Source: Microglena sp. YARC (lineage: Eukaryota > Chlorophyta > Chlorophyceae > Chlamydomonadales > Chlamydomonadaceae). From it: DNA of 64,000 bases. The DNA is taken from assembly GCA_022414725.1 (NCBI GenBank), contig CM039467.1, forward strand, positions 9,721,217 through 9,785,216, written 5' to 3'. The position numbers and the translations under genes were made by a program. The notes under the pieces were generated by a model, which worked only from the letters and a program-made list of their open reading frames with translations, searched no databases and had not been told where the DNA came from. Positions 53,873 to 63,947 of this stretch are shown here, in pieces. Numbering within the stretch: the stretch's first letter is position 1; each line of letters begins with the position of its first letter.

Positions 53873-54220
53873 TATCAGCATCAATTGCGGTTCACTTGAT
53901 CGTTTTATGTCTTGGTGACTACTACTGTACTTCCTTAGAACTATAGCTGTAGATAGTAACAGCTTTCCGTAGACTGTGTCATCCTTCATGACACGGTGAC
54001 AGTTCTTCTTGTGGGCTGCGTCCCCTGATCCCCTAACACGTGCTGTATACTTGTATAGCCTGTACCCTTATCAGGTTCCAGGCTGCCGCTCCTTCCTCCA
54101 CTGGTGCCCCTTGATGGGTCTCCTGTGCTTGTAACGTTATTCTCGTCTCCGTGTATAGATTGGCGCGTCTGCTTCACGCAAGCATCTCTGTCCACTCTCT
54201 GGAGTGTATTCAAGCTGATA
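53873..54220 (+). repeat. 3' LTR of the copia element
   Basis: 348 bp, same termini as the 5' LTR. It has an extra CTTCTTGTGGGCTGCG block, which accounts for most of the length difference. Confidence 0.88.
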
Positions 54221-55019
54221 GTTTTTTTATCGTTCAGAACCAAGGGGGGGGCTTCTAACCAAAATGACACCATCACCCAACTTTGTAGATATCATTAAGA
54301 GGATGGAGAATCCGGTTTATCTCTTAATTTGGCTCAGCAGAAAAAAGTGCTGGTCCTCCTAAGTTTGGGGCCGGGGAGGGGGGAAGGTGGGGGGGAGGCG
54401 AGTGAAAAATCTGGGATTTTCAAAAAATTGGTACTTTCCAGCTGCTTTCCAGGCACTTTTTTTCTTGCCCTCAAATGACATGGGAGTGGAAGTAGGGTGT
54501 TCCTCTACTTAATACCAGTCCATTTATGCTATTGGGGTAGAGAACCACCACACATTATGCCCAGGGCAGAGGAGGGAGGGGGGGGGGGGGGGGGGGGGGG
54601 GGGTCCATGGTCTCTCTCTCCCTCTCCACACACACACAACGCACTAACCAACATGTGTACAACGACGTACAGAGCCAGACCTCATGGTAGTTCACTTCTT
54701 CTTCTTTTTTGACTGACTTTTTTGACTGACTTTTTTTGACGGACTGACTGACTGGCTGACCCCCAAGCCCCACCCGAACAATGTAACATTGATGATGATG
54801 TTTTTCTATGTTTCAAACATTCCCAATGGTCTCTAGACCAACCTCAATGGATAGGTTTTTTAAACCCTATAAAATGAACCTACTTAGACACCATACCACT
54901 AAGTGGTGGCTGAGATAGTGGCTGTACAGTGGGATCTGGAGCCCGGGGGGGGGGGGGGGGGGGGGGTCTGCAGAAGGGTGCCTCAGCACTTTTTTGTGTT
55001 GGTATATTTCACTTTTTTT

Positions 55020-55066
<47 letters not shown>

Positions 55067-55140
55067 TTCAGAACTCGGTTTATAAGAAAATTAAAAACGC
55101 CAAAAGTAATAAAAATATAATTTGTTCGCGTTAACATTTT
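54221..55140. other. Low-complexity flank with long G and C runs
   Basis: It holds G runs at about 54,579-54,603 and 54,944-54,966, and a C run of about 43 at 55,023-55,065. Open frames of 60-70 codons are homopolymer artefacts. No gene. Confidence 0.6.
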
Positions 55141-55374
55141 CCGTAGAAAGATGTGTTTACTGCCAAAGACGGCGAGAACCAAAATTGATGTCTTAACCTA
55201 TAGTATGTAACCAAGTTCAAGAAGGCTGATAGACCAGGTACTGAAAATAAAAACTTACAAATTAGCCACATGAATTCGTACAGAAGCATAAAGAGCACGT
55301 TATGAAACCAACGGACTAAGAAAACGCGTATGCTTGCTTGCACCCTATGATTTTAGGATGGCTGGAGCTTAATA

Positions 55375-55500
55375 TGTTGGGTGGATGGTGATACAGTCTA
55401 GGGGTGGCCCAATAGGCTTTAAGGGACTTGCCCAACCATGATACCAGGAGGGGCTAAAACGAAGAAGAAAATTGATGAACTGTAGCCCAGACAATCGCTT
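55375..55500 (-). repeat. Dispersed repeat, inverted copy
   Basis: This is the reverse complement of the 42,598-42,720 family (CAATAGGCTTTAAGGGACTT, GCCCAACCATGATACC, GATGAACTG). Confidence 0.75.
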
Positions 55501-55759
55501 ACCGACGGGGGCCCCGAGTTTGTGCTACAGTGATAATTTAATTCTGATCTGATACTGATCTATTACTACCATGAACATCTCTAGGGTAGCGTTGTTCTAC
55601 AAGCTGCTTGTTGCGACAAAGACGCAGTTTTGTTTTTTGGTGTGTGTGTGTGGTGGGGGGGGGGATGCATCTGCGGTGAAGCATTTGGATGTAGCACAGT
55701 CGCTAGCATGGGGAGCTGCCCAGAAGCTGCTGAGAAAAGCTGAAAGTAAAATCCCCCTT

Positions 55760-57214
55760 TTAAAGGCCCCTTGTAGTGATCCCCATATGACCAGGCAGAG
55801 CATCGTCCATAGAAACCTCCCTACTCATGGCCTTCAAGGGATCCTTTCTTGACAAGGGCAGCGGTACAGCTCCCTCGCTGCTGTTGGTAGATGCCGCCTC
55901 CCACAACGAGCTAGGCAGTTGGAAGGACTTCCTCTTAGGTACTGCTCCTTGCACGCCGTTAATCGGCGCCCCCCCGCCATTGGTCAGTGCACCTCCCGGG
56001 GCGATCTGGGACTTGATGGTCGGGATCCTGGACCGGCCCACAGACTTCCTCCCCTCACCTTGCAACCCAGGCTTGCTTGCAGGGGGCGTAACCTCACCAC
56101 CGGCATCGCTCAAGGACTTGACCTGGAGGTTGGTGGGCTGCGCGGTGGCGGTGCTAGCTGCACCACCACCGGAGAGAGCGGAGCCCAGAGAACGGAGGCG
56201 GACTGACCACGAGGAAGAGGCAGCGGCATTGGGATCAGCCGATGAGGTTGCTCCTGACTGGGGTGTGGTGGATCCAACGCCCCCTTGGGAGGTGGCCTGC
56301 CTGGCAGCGGGCATGGACGCAGAGGGGGCCCCCCCTGAGGGCCCTTCACCCCCGCCCTCTGACGCCCTTTTGCTGGCCATCAGAGAGGGAGCTCCCATCA
56401 TCCCACGCTGTTCCTGGCGCATGACTGACGCTCGCTCGATAAGGCGCATTAGCTTGGTGGGGTCCGACATAATGAAGTTCGAGTCGGCGCCACCCATGGG
56501 GCCGAACAATGAGGAAGGAGCAGTATTAGCGGTAGCTCTGGCAGCTGTAGCACTAGCAGGAGTGGCAGCATTGGAAGGAGCAGACGCAGAGGTGTCTGTT
56601 GTGTGGGCCTCGCCAGCTTCTGAGCTTTTGCCCCCAGCGCCGACTGCTGCCTGATCCTCGGTTACCACACCACTAGAAGGTGCCGGAGGCGCCAACACTT
56701 CTAGCTCACAGTTCAATGCAACCAGCTGCTTAGCCGCGTCCTCCTCGGAAACCTCTCCTGAGAAGAGCCCCAATAGAAGCTTGTTAACAGCCTTAGTAAC
56801 CTCATCATCACCCTCTGGACCGGGAGACGCCCCAATGGCTCCAGTGACGTCCCCGTCATGTTGCTTTTTAGGTTGGATGAAATTAGTAATGAGTGCGGAT
56901 GACTTCTTTTGCATGGTCTCGATCTGGCTTGTATGGGCTAGCGCCATCACTTCCAGCCGCGCCTCGATCTCTGCCACCCGTTGGTTTTCTAGCACCGCCC
57001 GACACTGGGCTGCTTCCGCCTCTACCCGCAGCTGCTTCACCTGCTTCTCTGCCAGGGAGGCGGCTGCCAGGCTGTCGATGGAGTTTGAGGCAGCTAGCTC
57101 CAACATGGCTTGTTGGGACTCCACCTGGTCTTCCAAGCAAGCAACTATGTGCTGCTGCTGCTGAAACTGAGCTTGGGTAGGTCGCGCTGCCACTTCCAAG
57201 GTTAGTGTTTCAAC
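55760..57214 (-). CDS. Exon H: coiled coil and Ala/Ser/Gly-rich region
   Basis: The acceptor is CATTTGCAG|GTTGAA; phase 0 joins exon I as ...REVEELKKQ + VETLTLEV, continuing a heptad pattern. The first ~120 residues are strongly coiled-coil (IVACLEDQVESQQAMLELAA, KQVKQLRVEAEAAQCRAVLE). Then come an acidic segment (GEVSEEDAAKQLVAL) and a long disordered Ala/Ser/Gly/Thr-rich part with basic patches (GRKSVGRSRIPTIKSQ, VPKRKSFQLPSSLWEA). The frame ends at TAA 55,760-55,762. A possible donor (ATGA|GTAGGG) at 55,825 is the alternative end, which would let the gene continue towards the armadillo exons. Family not recognised. Confidence 0.75.
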   Translation of the reverse strand, partial: VETLTLEVAARPTQAQFQQQQHIVACLEDQVESQQAMLELAASNSIDSLAAASLAEKQVKQLRVEAEAAQCRAVLENQRVAEIEARLEVMALAHTSQIETMQKKSSALITNFIQPKKQHDGDVTGAIGASPGPEGDDEVTKAVNKLLLGLFSGEVSEEDAAKQLVALNCELEVLAPPAPSSGVVTEDQAAVGAGGKSSEAGEAHTTDTSASAPSNAATPASATAARATANTAPSSLFGPMGGADSNFIMSDPTKLMRLIERASVMRQEQRGMMGAPSLMASKRASEGGGEGPSGGAPSASMPAARQATSQGGVGSTTPQSGATSSADPNAAASSSWSVRLRSLGSALSGGGAASTATAQPTNLQVKSLSDAGGEVTPPASKPGLQGEGRKSVGRSRIPTIKSQIAPGGALTNGGGAPINGVQGAVPKRKSFQLPSSLWEAASTNSSEGAVPLPLSRKDPLKAMSREVSMDDALPGHMGITTRGL

Positions 57215-57600
57215 CTGCAAATGACATTCAGATGATATTCAAACACCGGTTTACAACATTGTTTGAGTCTGGTGGTCAAGCCAAGCAACCATGTGCTGCA
57301 AATGCTGCTGAAACTGAGCTTGGTTGGGCCTCGCTGCCACTTCCAAGGTTAGTGTTTCAACCTGCAAATGACTTTCAAATGATATTCAAACACCAGTTTA
57401 CAATATTGTTTGAGTCTGGTGGTCAAGCCAAGCAACCATGTGCTGCTAATGCTGCTGAAATTTAGCTTGGTTGGGTCTCCCGGCCGCTTCCAAGGTTCGC
57501 GTTTCAAGCTGCAAATGATATTCAAACACCAGTTTACGATATTCTTTCGACCTGGTGGTCAGACAAAGCATCATAATAACTTGCCTAGTATAGAGGCCAC
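57215..57600 (-). repeat. Two to three copies of exon H 5' edge with acceptor
   Basis: ~135-bp units repeat ETLTLEVAARPNQAQFQQH and the CATTTGCAG acceptor, with spacer ATGATATTCAAACACC. Copies begin near 57,363 and 57,510. Same pattern as in the armadillo exons. Confidence 0.87.
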
Positions 57601-57729
57601 GACTTAGTTACGCACGTATTATTACGGAAGCAGGTGGTGGCGTTTTGGGACTAGATGCTGTGTGTGTGTGTGCCTTCCTACCAATGTATGGCTTCAGCAT
57701 TGCTGAAGGTAATACCATACTTTATAATT

Positions 57730-58198
57730 ATGTGGCGTGATGGGAAGCTAGTGCATGGTGCTGCTGATCCTCTCCACTACAGGGTGCCGGCTCACACACA
57801 TACTGGCGGAAGTACCATACGCGCAGCAAACACAAATGGGGGGATAGCTCCAGAGTGAGTGATGGAGGAAGCCCTGAATGATTATTCAATCTGTCTAACC
57901 CACTTGTATGCTCCAACTCATGGAGGTCATGAATACTTTCCTTGCCTGTTTCTCGAGTTCTCCAACTTCCCTCCTCAGTGAGGTTAGACTAATAACGGTC
58001 CGTCCCACTACATGGTACAGGCTCACGCACATACTGGCATAAGCACCGTACATGCAGCAAACACAATCATGGAGGTGATGAATACTTTCCTCGCCTGTTT
58101 CACGAGTTCTTCAACTTCCCATTCACATGCAGTTCACATGCAGTTCACATGCAGTTCACATGCAGCAAATACGATCGTGGAGGTCATGAATAAGTTAC
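57730..58198 (-). repeat. Copies of exon I 3' edge with altered donors
   Basis: Units near 57,925-57,975 and 58,060-58,115 repeat REVEELVKQ/REVGELEKQ, but read CAG|GCAAGG and CAG|GCGAGG where the real exon has CAG|GTAACT. Spacers contain GGCTCACRCACATACTGGC and a fourfold TTCACATGCAG run (58,123-58,165). Confidence 0.8.
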
Positions 58199-58261
58199 CT
58201 GTTTCTTTAGTTCTTCAACTTCCCTCCGGGCCTGTCTAGTTGCTGCGGACTCTCGGGCAGC
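58199..58261 (-). CDS. Exon I: coiled-coil exon
   Basis: This 63-nt exon of 21 codons is phase 0 on both sides: CATGCCAG|GCTGCC to AAACAG|GTAACT. The peptide runs AARESAATRQA through RREVEELKKQ, a charged coiled-coil segment that continues into exon H. Confidence 0.75.
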
Positions 58262-58269
58262 CTGGCATG

Positions 58270-58395
58270 AGTGATACAAGTATGAGTGAGTTGGTTGTCA
58301 AGGACGATATAAATACACGATATATAAATAAACGATATAAATACCCACCAATAAATACAAATAAACGATATATAAATAAACGATATCGTGGATTT
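58270..58395. other. AT-rich intron sequence
   Basis: Repeated CGATATATAAATAAACGATAT blocks; no gene. Confidence 0.7.
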
Positions 58396-59620
58396 ATATA
58401 TCAAAGGGTTGAACAGTGAGCACAGTGAGCAAGCTGTGTGAGAGCAACTTAACATCAAGCCAAGCCACCTGCATGTTGTATGTCAAAGGGTTGAACAGTA
58501 AGCACAGTGAGCAAGCTGTGTGAGAGCAACTTAACATCAAGCCAAGCCACCTGCATGTTGTATGTCAAAGGGTTGAACAGTAAGCACAGTGAGCAAGCTG
58601 TGTGAGAGCAACTTAACATCAAGCCAAGCCACCTGCATGTTGTATGTCAAAGGGTTGAACAGTAAGCACAGTGAGCAAGCTGTGTGAGAGCAACTTAACA
58701 TCAAGCCAAGCCACCTGCATGTTGTATGTCAAAGGGTTGAACAGTAAGCACAGTGAGCAAGCTGTATGAGAGCAACTTAACATCAAGCCAAGCCACCTGC
58801 ATGTTGTATGTCAAAGGGTTGAACAGTGAGCACAGTGAGCAAGCTGTATGAGAGCAACTTAACATCAAGCCAAGCCACCTGCATGTTGTATGTCAAAGGG
58901 TTGAACAGTGAGCACAGTGAGCAAGCTGTATGAGAGCAACTTAACATCAAGCCAAGCCACCTGCATGTTGTATGTCAAAGGGTTGAATAGTAAGCACAGT
59001 GAGCAAGCGTTGCAAGTGCAACTTGACATTAAGCCAAGCCACCTGCATGTTGTATGTCAAAGGGTTGAACAGTAAGCACAGTGAGCAAGCTGTATGAGAG
59101 CAACTTAACATCAAGCCAAGCCACCTGCATGTTGTATGTCAAAGGGTTGAACAGTAAGCACAGTGAGCAAGCGTTGCAAGTGCAACTTGACATCAATCCA
59201 AGCCACCTGCATGTTGTATGTCAAAGGGTTGAACAGTGAGCACAGTGAGCAAGCAGTGTGAGTGCAACTTAACATCAAGCCAAGCCACCTGCATGTTGTA
59301 TGTCAAAGGGTTGAACAGTAAGCACAGTGAGCAAGCTGTATGAGAGCAACTTAACATCAAGCCAAGCCACCTGCATGTTGTATGTCAAAGGGTTGAACAG
59401 TGAGCACAGTGAGCAAGCAGTGTGAGTGCAACTTAACATCAAGCCAAGCCACCTGCATGTTGTATGTCAAAGGGGTTGAACAGTGAGCACAGTGAGCAAG
59501 CTGTGTGAGAGCAACCCAACAACTAGACTTGAGTGAACCTGAGGTGCTCTTGCTGGTAAGACCCAGTCTGATCCCAGGTTTGTAAAAATCGCAAAGGGTT
59601 TAACAGTGAGCACAGTGACA
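58396..59620 (-). repeat. ~85-bp satellite, about 13 copies
   Basis: A near-identical unit, GTCAAAGGGTTGAACAGT, AAGCACAGTGAGCAAGCTGT, GAGAGCAACTTAACATCAAG, CCAAGCCACCTGCATGTTGT, repeats with few changes. On the minus strand each unit contains ACATGCAG|GTGGC, which resembles an acceptor. No exon in this window obviously corresponds, so it may have grown from a junction that is no longer used. Confidence 0.9.
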
Positions 59621-59639
59621 TCATAATACCATTCCCTAC

Positions 59640-60560
59640 ATATGAATGATCCAAGAGAACAGTTACAGAACTGCAGAGCGCCGTGTGTATCGTTGAGATT
59701 GTCTCCCCCCCCACACCCACCCACCCCACCCTACCTCCCGAACCCACCCACCCACCCAACGTCTGGATAGACCACGCAGTACAGGAAACAAACAAGGATG
59801 CTTCAACAGGGAGTGAAAAGACACCTCAGAATATCGCACAGGTATAGAAAATCTGAATAGGTCGTGTCTATAGCCCCCCCCCACACACACACTGGAAACA
59901 AGTAAAACAATAAGCATAGGCAACGACACCCAACCTCAAACTCCCCACCCCACCTCAATCTCCCCTCCCCACCAAAGACTCCCCACAAACACTCACCCCA
60001 CCTGCATCCACAGGAAGCAAGAAAAGCCACCTCAGAATATCGCACAGATATAGAAAAGCAGAATACGTCGTGTCTGTACCTCTGGTTAACTAGCCCCTTT
60101 CCCCCCTCCAACTCCCCTACTCCCCCCCACACACACTGGAAACAAGAAATGCTAGATAAAGCACAGATATAGAAAAGCAGAATACGTCGAGTCTGTACCT
60201 CTGGTTAACTAGCCCCCCTCCCCCCTCCGCCTCCCCGCCTCCCCCCGGCCCCCACTGGAAACAAGAAATGCCAGATAGAGCACAGATATAGAAATGAAGA
60301 AAACGCAATGTCTGTACCTCCGATTAAATAGCCCCCTCCCCCCCACCCACGCTCACCCCCACTGGAAACAAGAAATACCAATCAGTAAAGGTTTCAAAGA
60401 AGGATGGTTCAAAAAGGAGTGAATACCCACCTCAGATTGCCCCCTTCCCCCCCACCCCACCCCCACTGGAAACAAGAAATCAGTACAGGTTACACACACC
60501 CTGCACCCCAGCACCATAGGAAACAAGAAATACCAATCAGTACAGGTTACAAGGAAGGAT
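59640..60560 (-). repeat. Tandem units with TACAGACACGACG signature
   Basis: Five to six units of about 130-200 bp are present. Minus strand: YRHDVFCFSISVRYSE followed by GAG|GTGTCT or GAG|GTGGCT, with C-rich spacers (CCCCCCCACACACACTGGAA). They look like diverged donor-side copies. Part of the same sequence precedes the exon J 3' edge at about 60,640. Confidence 0.75.
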
Positions 60561-61027
60561 CGTTCAAAAAGGAGTGAATTCCCACCGCAGATTCAAGCCG
60601 CATGCGCTTAAGCATCCCTCCATGCACAGATATAGAAATGTAGAATACGTCGTGTCTGTACCACCGTTCAATAGCCCCCTCCCCCTCTGACTCCACCACC
60701 CCCACCCCCAATGGAAACAAGAAAATAAGTAGCACAGGCAACAGAGAAGAAGGCTTCAAGACGCAATTTAAATCTACCTCAGATTCTAGCCGCATGCATG
60801 CGCTCGAGCATCCCTTCCCACTCCTTCAACAGCCCCCCCCCTCCCCCTCCAACTCTCCCCACCTCTCCCCCCACCCCACCCCTTCAATACGCAATTCAGA
60901 TCTACCTCAGATTCAAGCCGCAGGCGCTCAAGTATACCTTCCCTCCGGTTCAACAGCCCCCCCCCCCACCCCCCACATCAGACTCCCCCCACCCTACCCC
61001 ACCCTTCAACACGCAATTCAAACCTAC
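60561..61027 (-). repeat. Three copies of exon J 3' edge with donor
   Basis: Units near 60,585-60,635, 60,775-60,830 and 60,903-60,955 repeat REGMLERMRLES plus donor-like GAATCTGAG|GTAGAT. They lie downstream of the real exon. Confidence 0.85.
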
Positions 61028-61147
61028 ATCAGATTCTAGTCGCATACGCTCAAGCATCCCTTCCCTCTGGTTCAGAATGGTCTCCACATCATTCTCCATA
61101 GAGAGCCCCCATGCTCTCGTCATGTTCGCCTGTTGATCATAGGACAC
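61028..61147 (-). CDS. Exon J: helical/coiled-coil exon
   Basis: This 120-nt exon of 40 codons is phase 0 on both sides: TTGTGCAG|GTGTCC to GAATCTGAT|GTAGGT. The peptide is VSYDQQANMTRAWGLSMEND then VETILNQREGMLERMRLESD, amphipathic and probably coiled coil. It has acceptor-side copies on the right and donor-side copies on the left, like the other host exons. Confidence 0.82.
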
Positions 61148-62530
61148 CTGCACAACAGAAGATAAGCGGAGGAAGCATGATTCAGATTATATTTCTGTAT
61201 TTGATTTTTTCCTTGACTGACAAGCCTGCGCAAAATGTATTTCAGAATGTCACTCCACATCATTCTCCATAGAGAGCCCCCATGCTCTCGTCATGTTCGC
61301 CTGTAGATCATAGGACACCTGCACAACAGAAGATAAGCGGAGATAGCATGAGTCAGACTTATTTAATGCCTAATCTAATTTTTGTTTTCACTGACTAGCG
61401 TTAGCATGTATTTCAAAACGTCACTCCACATCATTCTCCAAACAAAGCCCCCAATCCCTCCATGCTCCCGTCATGCTTGCTTGTTTATCATAGGACACCT
61501 GCACAACAGAAGATAAGCGGAGGAAGCATGATTCAGATTATATTTCTGTCTTTGATTTTTTTCTTGACTGACAAGCCTGCGCAAAATGTATTTCAGACCG
61601 TCACTCCACATCATTCTCCATAGAGAGCCCCCATGCTCCCGTCATGTTTGCCTGTTTATCATGAGACACCTGCACAACAGAAGATAAGCGGAGGAAGCAT
61701 GATTCAGATTATATTTCTGTATTTGATTTTTTTCTTGACTGACAAGCCTGCGCAAAATGTATTTCAGAATGTCACTCCACATCATTCTCCATAGAGAGCC
61801 CCCTTGCTCCCGTCATGTTTGCCTGTTTATCATGAGACACCTGCACAACAGAGGATTAGCGGAGGAAGCATGATTCAGATTTTATTTGTTTATTATATAT
61901 TTTGTCTTGACTGACAAGCCTGAGCGAAATGTACTTCAAAACGTCATTCCACATCATTCTCCATAGAGCCCCCATGCTCCCATCATGTTTGCCTGTTAAT
62001 CATGAGACACCTGGACAACAGAGGATTAGCGGAGGAGGCATGATTCAGATTTTATTTGTTTATTATGTATTTTTGTCTTGACTGACAAGCCTGAGCAAAA
62101 TGTACTTCAAAACGTCATTCCACATCATTCGCCATAGAGAGCCACCATGCTCCCGTCATGTTCGCCTGTTTATCATGAGACACCTGGACAACTGAGGATT
62201 AGCAGAGCAAGCATGAGTCAGATAATATTTGTGTCTTCTGTTTCTTAATTGACTGGCAAGCCTGAGCAAAATGTATTTCAAAACGTCATTCCACATCATT
62301 CGCCATAGAGAGCCCCCATGCTCCCGTCATGTTCGCCTGTTTATCATGAGACACCTGGACAACAGAGGATTAGCAGAGCAAGCATGATTCAGATTATATT
62401 TCTGTATTTTATTTTCTTCTTGACTAGCAAGCCTGACCAAAATGAATTTCAAAACGTACTTCACGTCATTCTCCGTAGGATATAGTCACGTTCGTCTGCT
62501 TTTCATAGTACACCTGTCCAACAGATTGAA
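61148..62530 (-). repeat. Array of about 8 copies of exon J 5' edge with acceptor
   Basis: ~170-180-bp units repeat VSYDxQANMTRAWGLSMEND and the TTGTGCAG acceptor (mutated to TTGTCCAG in the outer copies). They carry a CTTGACTGACAAGCCTG spacer and ATTTCAAAACGTCA. The units nearest the exon are the most similar to it, and divergence grows with distance. Confidence 0.9.
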
Positions 62531-62639
62531 TTCCAACCCCAGCTTCAATGGTGGTTAAAAGCCTAGGCCAATGCCCTTGTTTTTTCTAGGACAGAGCCTG
62601 CCTGAAAATAAGGGTTTATCAACCCTCCCCAGTATGCAA

Positions 62640-62935
62640 ATTGAATATGATTGCAACTAATACTACAATCATACTCATACTGTGTTACTACTATTATAGT
62701 ACAATACTAAAACTTTACTTATACTAATACTATACTTATACTAATAATATGCCTATACAAATACTATACGTATACTATTACTATACTTATACTAATATTC
62801 ATACTATAATAATAATATTCTACTACTTTACTTTACTTTACTAACACTAGACTAGTTCTATACTAATACTATACTACTACTATTATAATACTACACTTAT
62901 ACTAGATTACTAATATAATTACAAGTACAAAGATG
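62640..62935. repeat. (TACTAATAC)-type AT-rich repeat
   Basis: Degenerate TATACTAATACTATACT sequence; no gene. Confidence 0.85.
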
Positions 62936-63560
62936 GGATACAATTGATCTATGTGGAGGGAGTTCAGAATGAGGGAATGGAATGGAGGGTGATCAGGTTG
63001 GGGCATGTTGTAGTTTGCCAGCTTGGTTGCTGTATCACCATCCTGCTTGTCACATGCAACGCAAGTATGAAGTCCAAGTGCACGCAAATTGGATACGGTA
63101 GAATGTGTACCTCAAGAAAAGAGGTAGGGTGGGGCAGAATTATGTGGAGGGAGTTCAGAATCAGGGAATGGAATGGAGGATGATCAGGTTGGGGCATGAA
63201 GTAGTTTGCCTGCTTGGCTGTTGCATGTCTATCCTTGCTGACACATGCAACGCAAGTACTAAGACAAAGTGCATGCAAATTGAATAAGGTATAATCTGCA
63301 TATCAAAGACAAAGGTAGGGTGGCAATGAATTATGTGGAGGGAAATCAGAATGAGGGAATGGAATGGAAGGTGATCAGGTTGGGGCATGTAGAACTTTGC
63401 CTGGCTACTGCATGTCCATCCCTGTTCACATGCATGCGATGTGATGCGAGTAGTATGTCAAAGTGCATGCAAGCTGCATCGCTTATTATCTCAACTGAAG
63501 AAATAAGTAGTGAAATGAATGGTTTCTACAAAGGGTAGCCAGAATGAGTCAAAGGCTCAG
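62936..63560. repeat. ~190-bp tandem repeat, three to four copies
   Basis: The units contain TATGTGGAGGGAGTTCAGAA, GGAATGGAATGGAGG, TGATCAGGTTGGGGCATG and CACATGCAACGCAAGTA. They are not clearly an edge array of exon K. Short open frames on both strands are repeat-driven. Confidence 0.85.
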
Positions 63561-63945
63561 GGGGTGATCAGGTTCGGGCATGCAGTAGTTTGACTGTTTG
63601 ACTTTGTTGGGGAGATACCGAGGATAGTAGGGTTGGATTGTTGGGGCCCGAGTTCAAATTCCGACCGCCTGAATAGCCCTGGGGTCCCTTCTTCCACGTC
63701 GACCTCATATCAAGGTGCCTGCAAACCTCATACCAAGATGTCTACAGACAGGCCGCGGGAAAGGGTTGCGTCTGGATCAGAAGGCTGGGTCGGAAGTAAC
63801 CCGGTAGTTGAGGTGTCGAACCTATGGCACTAGCTTCTACAACGATGCTGGCTTCTACAACGACACTGACTAGGAAGCGCATGGGTTTTGACTCCCGAGC
63901 ACTTTTGACACTCTGAGCATTGTCCACTTCCGCGCACTGCCGCTC
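63561..63945. other. No gene seen
   Basis: It contains GAGTTCAAATTCC (about 63,650), reminiscent of a tRNA B box, but no matching A box or cloverleaf. It also has a small direct repeat GCTTCTACAACGA. Otherwise unique intronic sequence. Confidence 0.4.
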
Positions 63946-63947
63946 AC

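Larger units (their letters stand above)
49727..54220 (+). mobile_element. Degenerate Ty1/copia LTR retrotransposon
   Basis: This is a 4,494-bp element. The two LTRs (49,727-50,052 and 53,873-54,220) share long identical stretches and the termini TATCAGC...GCTGATA. A 5-bp target duplication GTTTT stands at 49,722-49,726 and 54,221-54,225. The interior has fragments of copia integrase and the start of copia reverse transcriptase, but most of reverse transcriptase and RNase H is missing and frames are broken. It is non-autonomous today. It is inserted on the plus strand, antisense to the host exons. Confidence 0.9.

Noticed and set aside
63630..63700. Possible tRNA or tRNA-derived SINE (GAGTTCAAATTCC)
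   Set aside because: The B-box-like sequence deviates from consensus and no A box or cloverleaf can be built.
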